Source: Taibaiella sp. KBW10 (lineage in GTDB: Bacteria > Bacteroidota > Bacteroidia > Chitinophagales > Chitinophagaceae). Taken from it: a DNA stretch of 64,000 nucleotides. The position numbers and the translations under genes were made by a program. The stretch covers positions 423,774 through 487,773 of the forward strand of contig NZ_QAJI01000003.1 in assembly GCF_003852495.1 (NCBI RefSeq), given 5' to 3'. Of the stretch, positions 1 through 11,200 are shown one piece after another; position 1 is the first letter of the stretch; every line of letters starts with the position of its first letter. Below the pieces are notes generated by a model that saw nothing but the letters and a program-made list of their open reading frames with translations, had not been told where the DNA came from and did not search any database.

Positions 1-1
1 G

Positions 2-595
2 GGTACCTATATTGTTTACGTAACGACCAATCAGGGTTGTCTTACGGTTGATACCGTAGAGATCGTAGAAACCGGTTACTCTCCTACAACCAATGGTATT
101 CTTGCTTTGGCTACGGGCCCCATGGGCTTCAACTTCAATGCAGTGAACGCACAAAATGTGGTGAATTATGAGTGGGATTTTGGCGACAATACACCGGTCA
201 GCAATGCCGTAAGTCCAAATCACACGTATGCAGCAGGTGGGGTTTACAGCATCAAACTAAGAACCTTTAGTGTATGTGATGACAAACTCGATAGTTCAAC
301 CGTATATATTGTGGGTACCGGCCTTAAAGAGCTGACCAAAAATGAAAAATTACTACACATCTATCCTAACCCGAATAATGGTAAAGTCTTATTTATTGAG
401 GCATTAGCAGGGGTCAAAACAGGAGAGATTGTGTTGTACAATACCTTAGGACAAACCGTTTATAAAACAAGCGCTACCCTATCTGGCACTACCTACAAAT
501 TGGAGCTACCCGATCATTTAGCATCCGGTATGTATAACTTGTATATACAGACCAACAAAGGTCCGGTGAGCAGGAAACTCGAAATCATTAAATAG
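2..595 (+). CDS. T9SS sorting-domain protein with PKD module, 5' truncated
   Basis: The reading frame is open to the left window edge, so this is the C-terminal part of a larger secreted protein. A PKD-like module is visible (YEWDFGDNTPVSNA, then HTYAAGGVYSIKLR), followed by a type A T9SS sorting domain: IYPNPNNG, a central GEIVLYNTLGQTVYK strand and the closing LASGMYNLYI / RKLEIIK. In this family the C-terminal domain targets the protein across the outer membrane and is usually cleaved there. The function of the missing N-terminal part cannot be told. A strong hairpin terminator follows the stop codon. Confidence 0.9.
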   Translation, partial: GTYIVYVTTNQGCLTVDTVEIVETGYSPTTNGILALATGPMGFNFNAVNAQNVVNYEWDFGDNTPVSNAVSPNHTYAAGGVYSIKLRTFSVCDDKLDSSTVYIVGTGLKELTKNEKLLHIYPNPNNGKVLFIEALAGVKTGEIVLYNTLGQTVYKTSATLSGTTYKLELPDHLASGMYNLYIQTNKGPVSRKLEIIK

Positions 596-662
596 TCTCT
601 GGTTCGCTCATTAGTCTTGAAAAGTTCATACAGCACTAATAATAAGTAAGAGAATCAAATCC

Positions 663-697
663 AACAACGGAGAGCCCATATGGCTCTTCGTTGTTGT
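663..697 (+). terminator. Rho-independent terminator after the first T9SS gene
   Basis: A 14-bp stem (663-676 with 682-695, one G-T pair) closes a 5-nt loop and is followed by a short T-rich stretch. It separates the truncated T9SS gene from the next transcription unit. Confidence 0.75.
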
Positions 698-751
698 TAC
701 TACGCTATTGTTAAGCCCTCTTAACAAAGCTTTTATGTTAGAAAAGAACTT

Positions 752-759
752 TACTTTTG
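752..759 (+). promoter_or_regulatory. Bacteroidota -7 element (TACTTTTG)
   Basis: This matches the TAnnTTTG consensus and ends 18 nt before the ATG at 778. No convincing -33 TTTG is visible at the expected spacing. Its position argues for ATG 778 over an upstream in-frame TTG at 757. Confidence 0.5.
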
Positions 760-777
760 TCCAAATATCCCATAAAC

Positions 778-3700
778 ATGAAGAAAGAATTTTACCTCTT
801 TTTATGCTGCTTGTTATGCCTGTTCTCTTATAGCACAAGCCATGCGCAAACACCGCTTTCCGGCAGCTATACGATCGACAATAGCCAGGCGACCGGAGGC
901 ACAAATTACAATAGCTTTACTGCATTTACCGGCGCGCTCACCACCAATGGCATCTCAGCAACCGTTGTCGCAAATGTGGTACCCGGTACGGCATACAATG
1001 ACCGTATTGTACTGGGAAATATTACGGGTAGCAGCAGTACCAACAGGATTCGCATTAACGGAAATGGCGCTACGCTACAATATACCAATACGGCTACAGC
1101 CAAAGAACTGGTTGTACTGAACGGAAGCAAATATATTACCCTCGACAGCCTGAATTTTGTTGCCCTGTCCGATACCTTCGGATGGGCCGCGCTGATCAAC
1201 AATAATGCCCAAAGCGATTCCATCACCCGTTGTACCTTTGATATGACACGGGTAAAAGTATATCATCCTCAAAAGACACAGGGTATTAATTTCAGATCGG
1301 CTACCCCTAATATCACCACCTGTACAGGATGTTACATTGCAGATAATATCGTAAAAGGCGCTACAGATTCGGGCGGTATTGAGCATGGCGTGTATATTGA
1401 ATATGGTCAGAACATCACCATCAAGAATAATATCCTGCAGGATTTTTACTTATTCGGCATCTTCTTCAACGGAAATAATAATGTGATTGACCATAATGAT
1501 ATTAATATGGCTCATAAACCAAAGACCCAGGGTTTTTACGGCATATATCTTTCCGGAGGCACTAATAGCATTATCCGAAATAATAAGATACATGATGCTT
1601 ATGTGGGTACCGGAATCAATAACCAATCTTTCTATGGCATCAGCAATTTTGCTTCTGACACCACAACCTATACGCAGATATACAATAACCTCATCTATAA
1701 TATTACCGGTGGGGGCAGCGGATTTGGGGAAGTATATGGTATAAAGGTTTTGGAAAACAAGAACATGATCTACCATAACACGATCGACATGCGCCATATG
1801 CTTAACGGACTAACCCCTTATGCAGAAGTATTTGGCATAAAGGTGATGGCAAACAATGTGAAAAGTTATGTCAAAAACAATTTGGTGCGTATTGTCCCTC
1901 CCGTATCTAGTCCGGGGAGCCGGTCAGGATTCTTTTACCGGTACAAATCCAGTATTGCAGAAGCCCGCAAGAACAATTATTATGTCAACAACGGCTATTT
2001 TGGCCAATGTGCACTTACCAATCCGGGAGCGCCTTCCGGCTATAACAGGGTTAATTTTCAATTAAACTTTCCCGGCCTGGAAACGGGAAGTACGGATCTG
2101 GACCCTCAATTCAACAATGCCAATAACAACGATTTCAGACCAACCAATCCACTATTGGCCAATACAGGTGAAAACCTGAGCAGCGCAGTGGCAACTGATA
2201 TGAACGGTAACCCCAGAACGGCAACTCCTACCCTCGGGGCACTGGAATGGACCTCTGCTTCTTTACCCAATAATGGTGCGATAAAAGCGATAACAACGCG
2301 CTCTACGCTACGCTGCCCGGGCAATTATGGTATTCGTGTGGCTTTACAAAACGAAGGAACTAATACCATTGATTCTTTACAATTCAACTGGCAGCTTAAT
2401 GGTGTGACACAAACACCGGTTTCTTTCCAAACCCATATGGTCACCGCTTCCAGCTCATTAGTACAAAGCAGAGACACTTTAGTACTCCCTTCCGTAGCCC
2501 TCAATGGTGCTACGACCATCAAAATCTGGATCAACACCACTAATGGCGTGGCCGATATTGACCATACCAATGATACCTTACAAGCAACCTTTAGCACGAC
2601 CACCTTTACAAACACCAGCCTTAACGATACCATTTGCAGTGCACAGTCCGCCATACTCACGCTGGCACCGGCTACCGGATACAAAGTAAGTGATACCCTG
2701 CAATGGCAACAGTCAACAGACAATATCAGTTGGACGGATATTTCCGGCGCACAGCAAGTCAATTACCTCTCCCCTTCTTTAAGCAGCAATACCTGGTACA
2801 GAACTAAAATAAAAACAGAAAATGTAACCTGCTATACAAATGTAGCGGCGATTCATATTAATAATCCTGGCATCCTGTCAGTAGCGAATGATTCAATTTG
2901 CGGGCCCGGAACCTTAACCTTACAGGCTATACCAAATCCCGGTGCGTACGTGCACTGGTATAGCAATCCTACAACCAACACTTTGTTGCATACGGGCAAT
3001 AGCTTTACAACGCCTTATCTGAATAATACCACAAGCTATTATGTAAGTGGTGCTTCACAAAGTGGCGCCAGTTTCGACTCTGCGGGCTTACATAATTTTA
3101 CCTCGATTCAAAACTATGCTAATATCCCGGATTGGGGCCTGACCTTTGATGCAACCAGTCCGTTCACTTTAGAAAGTGTAGACGTCTTTGGATACCATGC
3201 TTTTGCAGATACCAGTTTGGGACAAATAACCATTGCCCTGAAGGATGCAAATGGTATTGTATTACAATCGGTCAATAGTGCTGTAATCGGAAATAACCTT
3301 ACCCTTAGGAATACAATACCCCTTAATTTTAATATCCCTGCAGGACAAAACTATCGTTTAGTAGTCCAGAATATTGTACCGAATGCCTTTAAGCTTATGG
3401 GGGACCCCAACTATAATAATTTCCCGCTCCCCATTCCTAATGTCGGGTTGATTAAAAGTGGCTATGCCGCCAGTACTACCCCTTCGAATAATTATAATTA
3501 TTTATATAAATGGAAAATCAAAAGCGGTTGTGAAGGCGCAAGGCAATTGGTTTCTGCAATAATACTTCCTGTACCGGTGCTCAACCTTGGCAATGACACC
3601 ATCATTTGTGCCAGCGAAGCGCTGACATTAGATGCCGCCAATGCAGGCAGTACTTACAACTGGAATACCGCTGCCAATACCCAAACCATTAATACAACGG

Positions 3701-4293
3701 ATTCGGGCACCTATAGTGTCTTGGTCACCAATACCAGCAATTGTACGGTCAGCGATAGTATCCATATCGGTTTTGTGGCTCCGCCTTCTATTAATGCGAT
3801 CACTTACCAAAATGGGGCACCAGCGGGCACGATCAATTTCGGCACTGCCAACCCACAAGGCATCAATACTTATCACTGGGATTTCGGAGACGGCAATACC
3901 TCTTCGGATCCGGCGCCAACACATATGTACACGGCCAATGGTAACTATTTGGTAAACCTCAGGATGATTAATAATTGTGATACGGCAGACAGCTCAGTGA
4001 CCATAACGGTTACCCTGCCCAGCAGCATTAATCATGTAGGAACAGATAAAGCAACCATTATTGTGTATCCTAACCCTGCGGCAAAAAACCTGATCATCGA
4101 AAACAAGACCTCTGGAGTTAACATGGAATATGTGGTGGTCTACAATAGCATCGGACAAAAAGTATATGCTTCTGAGCCAATCAAGGGCAATACACATCAC
4201 CTCTCCGTTGAAGCCCTTGCATCCGGAACTTATTTTATGCAAGTACACACATCCGCGGGTATCAGCTATAGAAAGTTTAGCGTGCTCCGGTAA
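778..4293 (+). CDS. Secreted beta-helix/PKD protein with T9SS sorting domain
   Basis: This 1171-residue protein starts with a signal peptide (MKKEFYLFLCCLLCLFSYS, cleavage near SHAQ). Residues of about 120-380 contain N-rich turns such as YNNLIYN, IIRNNKIHD and NVIDHNDIN, typical of right-handed parallel beta-helix (NosD/pectate-lyase-like) repeats. Ig-like segments with CSAQSAILTL follow, then a PKD module (YHWDFGDGNTSSDPAP) and a C-terminal T9SS type A domain (VYPNPAAKNL, VYNSIGQKVYAS). It is probably a cell-surface or secreted adhesin or polysaccharide-active protein; no catalytic residues could be assigned. ATG 778 gives the clean signal peptide. It appears monocistronic, with a -7 box upstream and a terminator downstream. 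Confidence 0.9.
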   Translation: MKKEFYLFLCCLLCLFSYSTSHAQTPLSGSYTIDNSQATGGTNYNSFTAFTGALTTNGISATVVANVVPGTAYNDRIVLGNITGSSSTNRIRINGNGATLQYTNTATAKELVVLNGSKYITLDSLNFVALSDTFGWAALINNNAQSDSITRCTFDMTRVKVYHPQKTQGINFRSATPNITTCTGCYIADNIVKGATDSGGIEHGVYIEYGQNITIKNNILQDFYLFGIFFNGNNNVIDHNDINMAHKPKTQGFYGIYLSGGTNSIIRNNKIHDAYVGTGINNQSFYGISNFASDTTTYTQIYNNLIYNITGGGSGFGEVYGIKVLENKNMIYHNTIDMRHMLNGLTPYAEVFGIKVMANNVKSYVKNNLVRIVPPVSSPGSRSGFFYRYKSSIAEARKNNYYVNNGYFGQCALTNPGAPSGYNRVNFQLNFPGLETGSTDLDPQFNNANNNDFRPTNPLLANTGENLSSAVATDMNGNPRTATPTLGALEWTSASLPNNGAIKAITTRSTLRCPGNYGIRVALQNEGTNTIDSLQFNWQLNGVTQTPVSFQTHMVTASSSLVQSRDTLVLPSVALNGATTIKIWINTTNGVADIDHTNDTLQATFSTTTFTNTSLNDTICSAQSAILTLAPATGYKVSDTLQWQQSTDNISWTDISGAQQVNYLSPSLSSNTWYRTKIKTENVTCYTNVAAIHINNPGILSVANDSICGPGTLTLQAIPNPGAYVHWYSNPTTNTLLHTGNSFTTPYLNNTTSYYVSGASQSGASFDSAGLHNFTSIQNYANIPDWGLTFDATSPFTLESVDVFGYHAFADTSLGQITIALKDANGIVLQSVNSAVIGNNLTLRNTIPLNFNIPAGQNYRLVVQNIVPNAFKLMGDPNYNNFPLPIPNVGLIKSGYAASTTPSNNYNYLYKWKIKSGCEGARQLVSAIILPVPVLNLGNDTIICASEALTLDAANAGSTYNWNTAANTQTINTTDSGTYSVLVTNTSNCTVSDSIHIGFVAPPSINAITYQNGAPAGTINFGTANPQGINTYHWDFGDGNTSSDPAPTHMYTANGNYLVNLRMINNCDTADSSVTITVTLPSSINHVGTDKATIIVYPNPAAKNLIIENKTSGVNMEYVVVYNSIGQKVYASEPIKGNTHHLSVEALASGTYFMQVHTSAGISYRKFSVLR

Positions 4294-4318
4294 TTTTATT
4301 TAATCTTCTTCTTATCGC

Positions 4319-4347
4319 AAAGGCAGTTCTTTATGAACTGCCTTTTG
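4319..4347 (+). terminator. Rho-independent terminator
   Basis: An 11-bp perfect stem (4319-4329 with 4335-4345) around a TTTAT loop ends in a T run. The 220 bases from here to the next gene show no supported gene. Confidence 0.85.
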
Positions 4348-4567
4348 TCATACAAGTATATATTGATATTAATCAATCTTCTAGCAGTATATTTTACCAT
4401 TCTTATTTAGATAAACTGGGTTACTTTTTGCCCGTTCTATGCATAAATAGTACACTGTTCTAAAATTGCCGGCGCTTACCGAAGGATGAGGCATTTTGCC
4501 GAATTTATAATAACTTTTGTAAGTAAATCACTATTTTGCAGTACGCTAGACCAAGTAAAATAATATT

Positions 4568-7222
4568 ATGAATTACTATATTCTACCAATTATCATAAAT
4601 GATAGAAGAGAAGTTACCTTACAATTGCAAGGACAGGACAGAACTACCGAAAACAGGTACATTGTAGAGGTTCCGGAAAATGTTCATTTCAACCTGTTCA
4701 GCATGCTGAAAGATGCTGATATCCGCACGTTTATTCCCGGTACAAGCGATATTACGATCGGAAGCCTGAGTCCCAGTTATATTTTAGAGGGACAAACCTT
4801 AACCATCAGTCTAAAAGTAAAGCCTGCCCCAGTAGCAGCAGCGCCTCAGGAACCGGAAAACAAAGAGGCAGCCCCGGCAGCCCTTACCTATGATGACCTG
4901 GACACTTATAAACCGGAAGTAAAAAAGGCAGCCCCGCAATTTTTTGATGCGCCGGTACAATCCGAAACCAGTAATATCGGTTATTATGGCGACTGTATCG
5001 CCATCACGGCCAACAACTATAGCAACGGTGCATTTAATGTATTGGGCAATATCGGCAACAGATTAGAGACGATACATAACAGTACCTTTCCCGATCTGAA
5101 GATCATCGTTACACTGGAAGTAGGAGATCAGATCTACACCAGTAGTTTTATCCTCTCCTTTGCCCATCCCGATCAATTTTTGGGTATGGCACTGGACTTT
5201 GGTTCCGAATCCAGCCAATTGGCGGTTAAGCGCTACCAAAGCGGCTTTGGCTATCAGGAAAAGAAACCAGAACATGAAAACCTGTTCCGGAATATTTATG
5301 CATTTCACAAAGCGAAAGGGTGGATTAGTAAGGAAGATAACTCCTCTTACTATCAGGAAGAAGAAAATACAAATTTCTATAAATCCATTTTCTTCCTGAA
5401 AGAAGACCTTACAGGAGACTATGAGGATATAGAAAAAGAACTCTTTATCCAAAACATGCCGGAAAACCTGAAGATGATGGTGAATAGTTCGAGCAGAGAC
5501 AGCGGTTTTGTAACCTTGACGGAGAACCGTTTTCACCAATTACCCAATCTTAAGATTACCCATAAATATGTAGATGTATTCAGCCGGCTTAATTTCAACA
5601 TCAACAAAGAAGGTTATGACATTAATGTGAACCTGGGCGAGGTAAAAAACAAAACCTATAACAGCATTCTAAATGTCATTATCGAGTCTTTCTTAAAGAA
5701 GGAGTTTATTAAATATAGTACGGCACAAAGGAAGATCCGCTTTATCCTGTTGGTACCGAATATCTACGATTATGCAGATATACGGCACACTCAACAATTG
5801 CTGCATAAGATCTTTAACGATTTTGCCCAGCATGAATATAAAGATAAGATCCTGGCATGGGAAATCCTGACTATTTCGGAAAGTGATGCCTCATTCCTCG
5901 GATATATCAATAAAAATGATGTGCACGTGCAGAAAGACAGTGATTACATCATTGTAGATGCGGGTAAAGGCACTACCGATTTTTCGGTCATCAGAACAGG
6001 GAAGGACAACCTGTTTAACATCAAACCGACCTACAGAAATGGTTTTGCAGGTGCAGGGAACATGATCACCTTCGCTATTTTTGAGACAGTCTTACACTAC
6101 ATCCGGGCAAATGCCGACAACCAGCACACGGCTTTTAAATTCATTAAGGAGCAGGTATTGCGCAACCTTACGGACAGCAACCTGGAGATTAAAAACAGGT
6201 TGTACAAAGAGCTGGAACGCTTAAAGTATAATTATAATGACAACAACGGCTATGCACTGAACCAATGGACCAATGCCCGTTCCGGAGATTTCAATTTCCG
6301 TAATATCACTGAAGCGGGTTCTGACATCAATACCCTTATTGACCTGCTGGCACAAATAGAAAACATCAGCGATTTCTACGGCTATGTAGAAGAAACCTGC
6401 AAATTGATTGCGCAGCGCGTCGTGAGTAACCTTAAGATGATTAAAGACAATAAAGAAGACTTTAACTGCGGCGGCATTGTGCTTACCGGCCGCGGGTTTT
6501 TATTCAAACCCCTGGAGCGGGAACTCAGAGCCTGTATCCAGACACAATTACAGCTTTCTGAAAACTGGGTGCATACTTTAAGTGGTACGGAGTTAAAAGA
6601 TGTCTGCATTAAAGGGGTCTTTAATAATACGGTTCGCCTGAATACAGAGCGCATCGGCTACCCCATACAGATTATCGTAATGGATAGGCCCAAATCTACT
6701 CCAGAAGCCAAAGCAGAGGCGACAGAAGACAAGAAAAAGACCAGCTTTGGAAACCGTCTGATCAACATCTTCTTTAATGAGCTTAATGATATAGAAAATG
6801 CGAAAGCTGTATTGACTACGGAAAAAGCAATTACCTATAATTCCTTATACAAAAGCCAGATCCTGATCGGTGCCAAGCGCTTTAAAGTATCCAGCAGCAG
6901 CATCTACGACAATCAGCACGAAGCGGTAGATGCCGATATCATTTTCACACCGCAGGGATACCTGGTGCGTCAATTGGAACATAATGTGGTGAAACATATT
7001 CTTACTTTATCAGAGATCTTTGATCATGATAAAGTAGAGATGAATATGGTGGTACCCTCTTTATTCCCGAATTATATCGACGAACAATATATATACAGTA
7101 TCCGCAGGGATGATATCAGAAAGGCCCCGATTATGCCGCCACCGCCTTTTTCAGGGCAAGGGCCAAACCCAAGTACTTATACGGTCACTCCGAATAAGCC
7201 AAAAGGCCCTCAGTATTTTTAA
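4568..7222 (+). CDS. Hsp70/actin-fold ATPase-like protein, first gene of a cell-envelope operon
   Basis: The protein has 884 residues. The first ~200 look beta-rich and include a P/A/E-rich linker. From residue 210 there is a phosphate-1 type motif (DFGSESSQLAVK), at about 464 a phosphate-2 motif (VDAGKGTTDFSVI), and near 634 a glycine-rich adenosine-type motif (GGIVLTGRGF). These three in order define the actin/Hsp70/FtsA-like ATPase fold. There is no signal peptide or membrane segment, so it is probably cytoplasmic. The C-terminus is proline-rich (IMPPPPFSGQGPNP). It leads the six-gene operon ending at 16275, so it may power or organise the membrane SEDS-PBP fusion two genes downstream, as FtsA/MreB do for other SEDS-PBP pairs; that role is inference. 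Homology to SrfB-type proteins is possible but not established. Confidence 0.75.
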   Translation: MNYYILPIIINDRREVTLQLQGQDRTTENRYIVEVPENVHFNLFSMLKDADIRTFIPGTSDITIGSLSPSYILEGQTLTISLKVKPAPVAAAPQEPENKEAAPAALTYDDLDTYKPEVKKAAPQFFDAPVQSETSNIGYYGDCIAITANNYSNGAFNVLGNIGNRLETIHNSTFPDLKIIVTLEVGDQIYTSSFILSFAHPDQFLGMALDFGSESSQLAVKRYQSGFGYQEKKPEHENLFRNIYAFHKAKGWISKEDNSSYYQEEENTNFYKSIFFLKEDLTGDYEDIEKELFIQNMPENLKMMVNSSSRDSGFVTLTENRFHQLPNLKITHKYVDVFSRLNFNINKEGYDINVNLGEVKNKTYNSILNVIIESFLKKEFIKYSTAQRKIRFILLVPNIYDYADIRHTQQLLHKIFNDFAQHEYKDKILAWEILTISESDASFLGYINKNDVHVQKDSDYIIVDAGKGTTDFSVIRTGKDNLFNIKPTYRNGFAGAGNMITFAIFETVLHYIRANADNQHTAFKFIKEQVLRNLTDSNLEIKNRLYKELERLKYNYNDNNGYALNQWTNARSGDFNFRNITEAGSDINTLIDLLAQIENISDFYGYVEETCKLIAQRVVSNLKMIKDNKEDFNCGGIVLTGRGFLFKPLERELRACIQTQLQLSENWVHTLSGTELKDVCIKGVFNNTVRLNTERIGYPIQIIVMDRPKSTPEAKAEATEDKKKTSFGNRLINIFFNELNDIENAKAVLTTEKAITYNSLYKSQILIGAKRFKVSSSSIYDNQHEAVDADIIFTPQGYLVRQLEHNVVKHILTLSEIFDHDKVEMNMVVPSLFPNYIDEQYIYSIRRDDIRKAPIMPPPPFSGQGPNPSTYTVTPNKPKGPQYF

Positions 7223-7259
7223 TCTTATCGCCAACATTCATTCTTATTATTCTGTTTAT

Positions 7260-8291
7260 ATGAAAAAAATAATTTTCGTCTTATCCATACTGAGCTTAAG
7301 CCTGACAGGGATTGCCCAAAGTGCTATTGATGCCCAAAAAGGGCTGATGAGCATCCCGGGTTACAGTGGCAATGCCGCCGTAATCGTAAAAAGGGATACG
7401 GTAAAAATCCAGAAGGATGAGCATGCTAAAGAATTCAAATTAGTCCATCATGGCAATACCATAAGCCTGGCCAATCCGGAAGACAGTAGCCAGGTTTATA
7501 ATATCCTGGACATTAGTCCCGCCCAGCTTGCCGAGGCCCTCAAAGACAATGCCGGCAAAACGACCGTAGATAAATTGTTGGATATAGCCGGCAAAATGCG
7601 CGATGGAAAGCTGGTGATTAAAAAAGAGGGTACGCTTAATACCACGGACACTACTGTGGAAGAAGGCGCGCAACCGGCCATAGCGGTTACGGAAACCCAA
7701 AGCAATAACTGGCTGATTCCGGCTATTTGCGGACTTGCCGCACTCATCATCGGCTTTGTGATTGGCAAGAGCATGAGTGGCAAAAAAGAATTGATCGCAC
7801 CAGTGATTGATCCGATACCCGCTGCCCTGCCCGATACACCGGCACCGGCAAGTGAGAGTGTACAAAAACTAAAAGCTGATAATAAAGAGCTGAAAGAAAA
7901 AAATAAGCTGATCACAGAGAAAACACAGGCTCTTATTTCGGGAGACGAATTGTATTATAACCAGGTCTTTAATAAAATTATCCTGCCTTTACAGGAAGCC
8001 ATTGATTCGGGCAATGAAGCGGCCATCGTCAAACAGCTCAACCTTGCGGCGGCACACTTTTCCAGCATTACCAGAACCAAGATCCGGAAAAAATTAAAGT
8101 ATGATGATGCCAATATCCAACTGGTGACGGGCAATCCATCTTTTACCAATGAATTTACTGCAATAGATGGCAACACACCCATCGATAAAATACCAAGCAA
8201 TGTACGTACCCTTATCCAAATCTTAAAAAAGAACGGGGTTACAGAACTGGATGACACGATCATTCAAGGTTATAAATTAAAGCATATCTAG
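7260..8291 (+). CDS. Membrane-anchored coiled-coil protein of the SEDS-PBP operon
   Basis: This 343-residue protein begins at ATG 7260, chosen because it gives a signal peptide (MKKIIFVLSILSLSLTGIAQ); the frame is open further upstream inside the previous gene. A predicted periplasmic region of ~130 residues is followed by one transmembrane segment (WLIPAICGLAALIIGFVIG), a proline/alanine linker, and a charged coiled coil (KLKADNKELKEKNKL). The C-terminal ~110 residues look globular and cytoplasmic. The next gene starts directly after its stop codon, which implies translational coupling. I recognise no family. A scaffold linking the upstream ATPase to the membrane enzyme is a reasonable guess only. 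Confidence 0.75.
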   Translation: MKKIIFVLSILSLSLTGIAQSAIDAQKGLMSIPGYSGNAAVIVKRDTVKIQKDEHAKEFKLVHHGNTISLANPEDSSQVYNILDISPAQLAEALKDNAGKTTVDKLLDIAGKMRDGKLVIKKEGTLNTTDTTVEEGAQPAIAVTETQSNNWLIPAICGLAALIIGFVIGKSMSGKKELIAPVIDPIPAALPDTPAPASESVQKLKADNKELKEKNKLITEKTQALISGDELYYNQVFNKIILPLQEAIDSGNEAAIVKQLNLAAAHFSSITRTKIRKKLKYDDANIQLVTGNPSFTNEFTAIDGNTPIDKIPSNVRTLIQILKKNGVTELDDTIIQGYKLKHI

Positions 8292-11200
8292 ATGAAAAAA
8301 ATATTGTTCTTTGGTATACCGGCGGCGACAATCATCGGTCTTAACATTGCTTATGGCAGTGTGCTCAGCTGGTTTTTGAGCATTACGATCATTGCCTGTC
8401 TCTTATTTTATGTAACGAAACTGGGCCTGGAAAATATCATTAACACCAAACTGCAACAATATCAGCAAGGGGATCCGAGGATCGGCAAAATGGTATCGTT
8501 CAATAATAAATGGAAAAGCATCCTCAATTTCGGATTGCTTACCGTGGTCTTCCTCTCCGGGGTGTTTGCTGTTTATTTTACTATGAATCCGCAAAGCGAC
8601 CGTGCATGGTTTTCCAATAATGAGTACCATGGTTTGAGTAATACGGGTATCGCCTTTAATAAGAGTTTAAACGTTTACCCGATTCTACAGGACAGTGCCA
8701 GTCAAAATGCCAAAATCACTTTTGCGGCCAGCGGAAATAACCAGGCAAACATCACCTTTTCTCAGTTTTATCAACCCGTTATTCAGGTAAACGAAGAGGG
8801 AGAAGGCCGCCTGCTGAATAATATCTTTGCGCAAAATATCACGGATCATTTCACCATCAAGAATGCACAAAACAGCATTCAGGTTCAGGTAAAAGAAACT
8901 CAATATAATTTCTTCCAGAAATTGTTCGGCGCACCCGATGGCGAAACGGAGTATATCATTACCCTGCAGAGTAATGATAGAGAGCTATTGGATCAATATA
9001 ACCTTGTGGCGCCCTATACCGACAAGATAACCATCAAGGACAATCCGCTGCAAAAAGGAATGGCCTTGTTTGACCTTTTCTTAGATGCCAAAAATATACA
9101 ATCGGGCAAAGCGGAAAGCTACCAGGTACTGGAGTCAATCTTACTGGAGCTGGGCAATACGTATTTGTTGGCCGATTATGACAACAAACAAAAAGCCCTG
9201 AAAATATTTCCCGATAACAGCTTTTTTGATAATGGTTACCAATTGTGGGTCAATGGACAGGCGGTTGTTGCCAAAACGACGAATACCACTTCCATTCCCC
9301 TGAACGAACAGTTCTATATAGGCTTTAATAATAGCAAGAAGCGCTTACATATCGGATCGATCAACAACACCGATTATGCCATAGATGCGCAGCATAACAT
9401 GGCGCTGCTTTTCGATTATCCCAATACCTATATGCTTAAAAGTCCTGGGGTGCAGTCCCGGGGTGATAAAAATATCCGTTTTATCACCAATGACTTTGAT
9501 CGCATTATTGCCGATAATTTGAAAGAAGGTTTTTATTTCACAACCTACAATTTAAAAGTAACACAAAGCATCGATGGTAATGTAGACTACATTACCGGCG
9601 GTGCCAATACCCCGCTGGCTATTGCCGTAACGGACAATAACAATAAGGGTAAGCATCATAAGATCGAGAACCAGAAGTTCAGCCTTCGTAGCGAGGATAA
9701 CTCGGTACAATACCTGTTTGACCTCAGAGATTTCTCTAAAAATGGTTTTAGCCCCGACAATACGGTATTATACTTAGGCATTATCTACATCGCCTTTGTC
9801 GTGCTGAGTGTATTTTTTTCCGGAAAAAAGATAGACCGTTTAGAGCCTATCATATTATCGGTTATTTTTGTGCTGACCGCCCTGCGCTTTATCTTATACT
9901 GGCGTGTTGCCACCTTCCCGCCACTGGATAATATTACCAAGTATGAGCTGGAAAATACCCTGATCAATTTTGACTTCAATATGGGCACGATGCTGCCTGT
10001 ACCGCTTACCCTCGTATGGGTATTGCTCTTTGTACTGGTCATTATTATATACCGGAGTATCCTGAATAAAAAAGGAGACTTCAGCATTGCCCAATACCTG
10101 AAATTGAATACCGGAAATGTAGCCAAAATCAATAAAAGCTATATCCTGTTTATTGCCGCATGCCTGGTCTTATTTTACATCAATAAAAAGATCATTCATA
10201 TCGAGATTTTCACCCGGATCATTTCCATTTTGGTACCGCTGTTGGGTTACTGGTATTTCTCAAAGATCAGCAATCAGTATTTCGAATACAAACCACTGGA
10301 TATACAAGGCGAAAAGTCGAAATTAAAAATACAGTTCAAAGCCTATTTCTATTATTTATTCAATAATCCCACCTTCCTGATTACGGCATCGACGATCTTA
10401 TTCTTTGCCATTTGCGACCGGGGTTTTGCAATCTTATTTACACTTTTCATCTTACTGAAAAACATCTTTGTCAACTTCCTCAAAAAACCGCTGGATCGTA
10501 GTAACAACAGTGTAAAACGGATGTTGTACAAACCCAATAATTACTGGATATACGGATTCACAGCTTTAGTCGTGTACCTCACGACCTTATCCTTTAAATC
10601 ACTATTTTATTACCTGCTGACGTATAAACTACTGGTGATCCTGGTCGTCCTGATCCTGGCGGTATTGATCGTGTATGTCTTATACCCCAGAAATAGTAAG
10701 CTGCTCAAGATCAGCACCGGCGTATTGGCCTTATGGGCCATCCTGATTGCCATTCCGTTTACCCGCACACGGGTAGACCATCAGTTAAATGATGTGGTCA
10801 AACATGTGCAGTACCGGGCATCTATCATTCATCAGCCGATTAGCGAATTACTACAGGAAAACGAATACACTTCTTTTAAGACCCGTAAGATTATCGAGAC
10901 GGCCGAGAACCAGTGGTTCATCAATTCCTACATCAGTAAACCATACGACAAAAGCCATACCATCAACCTAAGGCCACACTCCCGCGTGGGTGTTGACTAT
11001 CCTACACAGACAAGAGATGTGGTGATTGCCCGTTATGTGATCAGCGAGTTGGGCGACTTCATGATGTACCTGATCCTGATCTTGATCCTGCTGCCGATGA
11101 TCCTGTACCTGATTTCCTATAAAGTACATATGGTGCCCACGAGCCAGTCGACACAAAAGGACCTGGCTAGTTATGCCGGATTGATTCCGCTTATTTTATT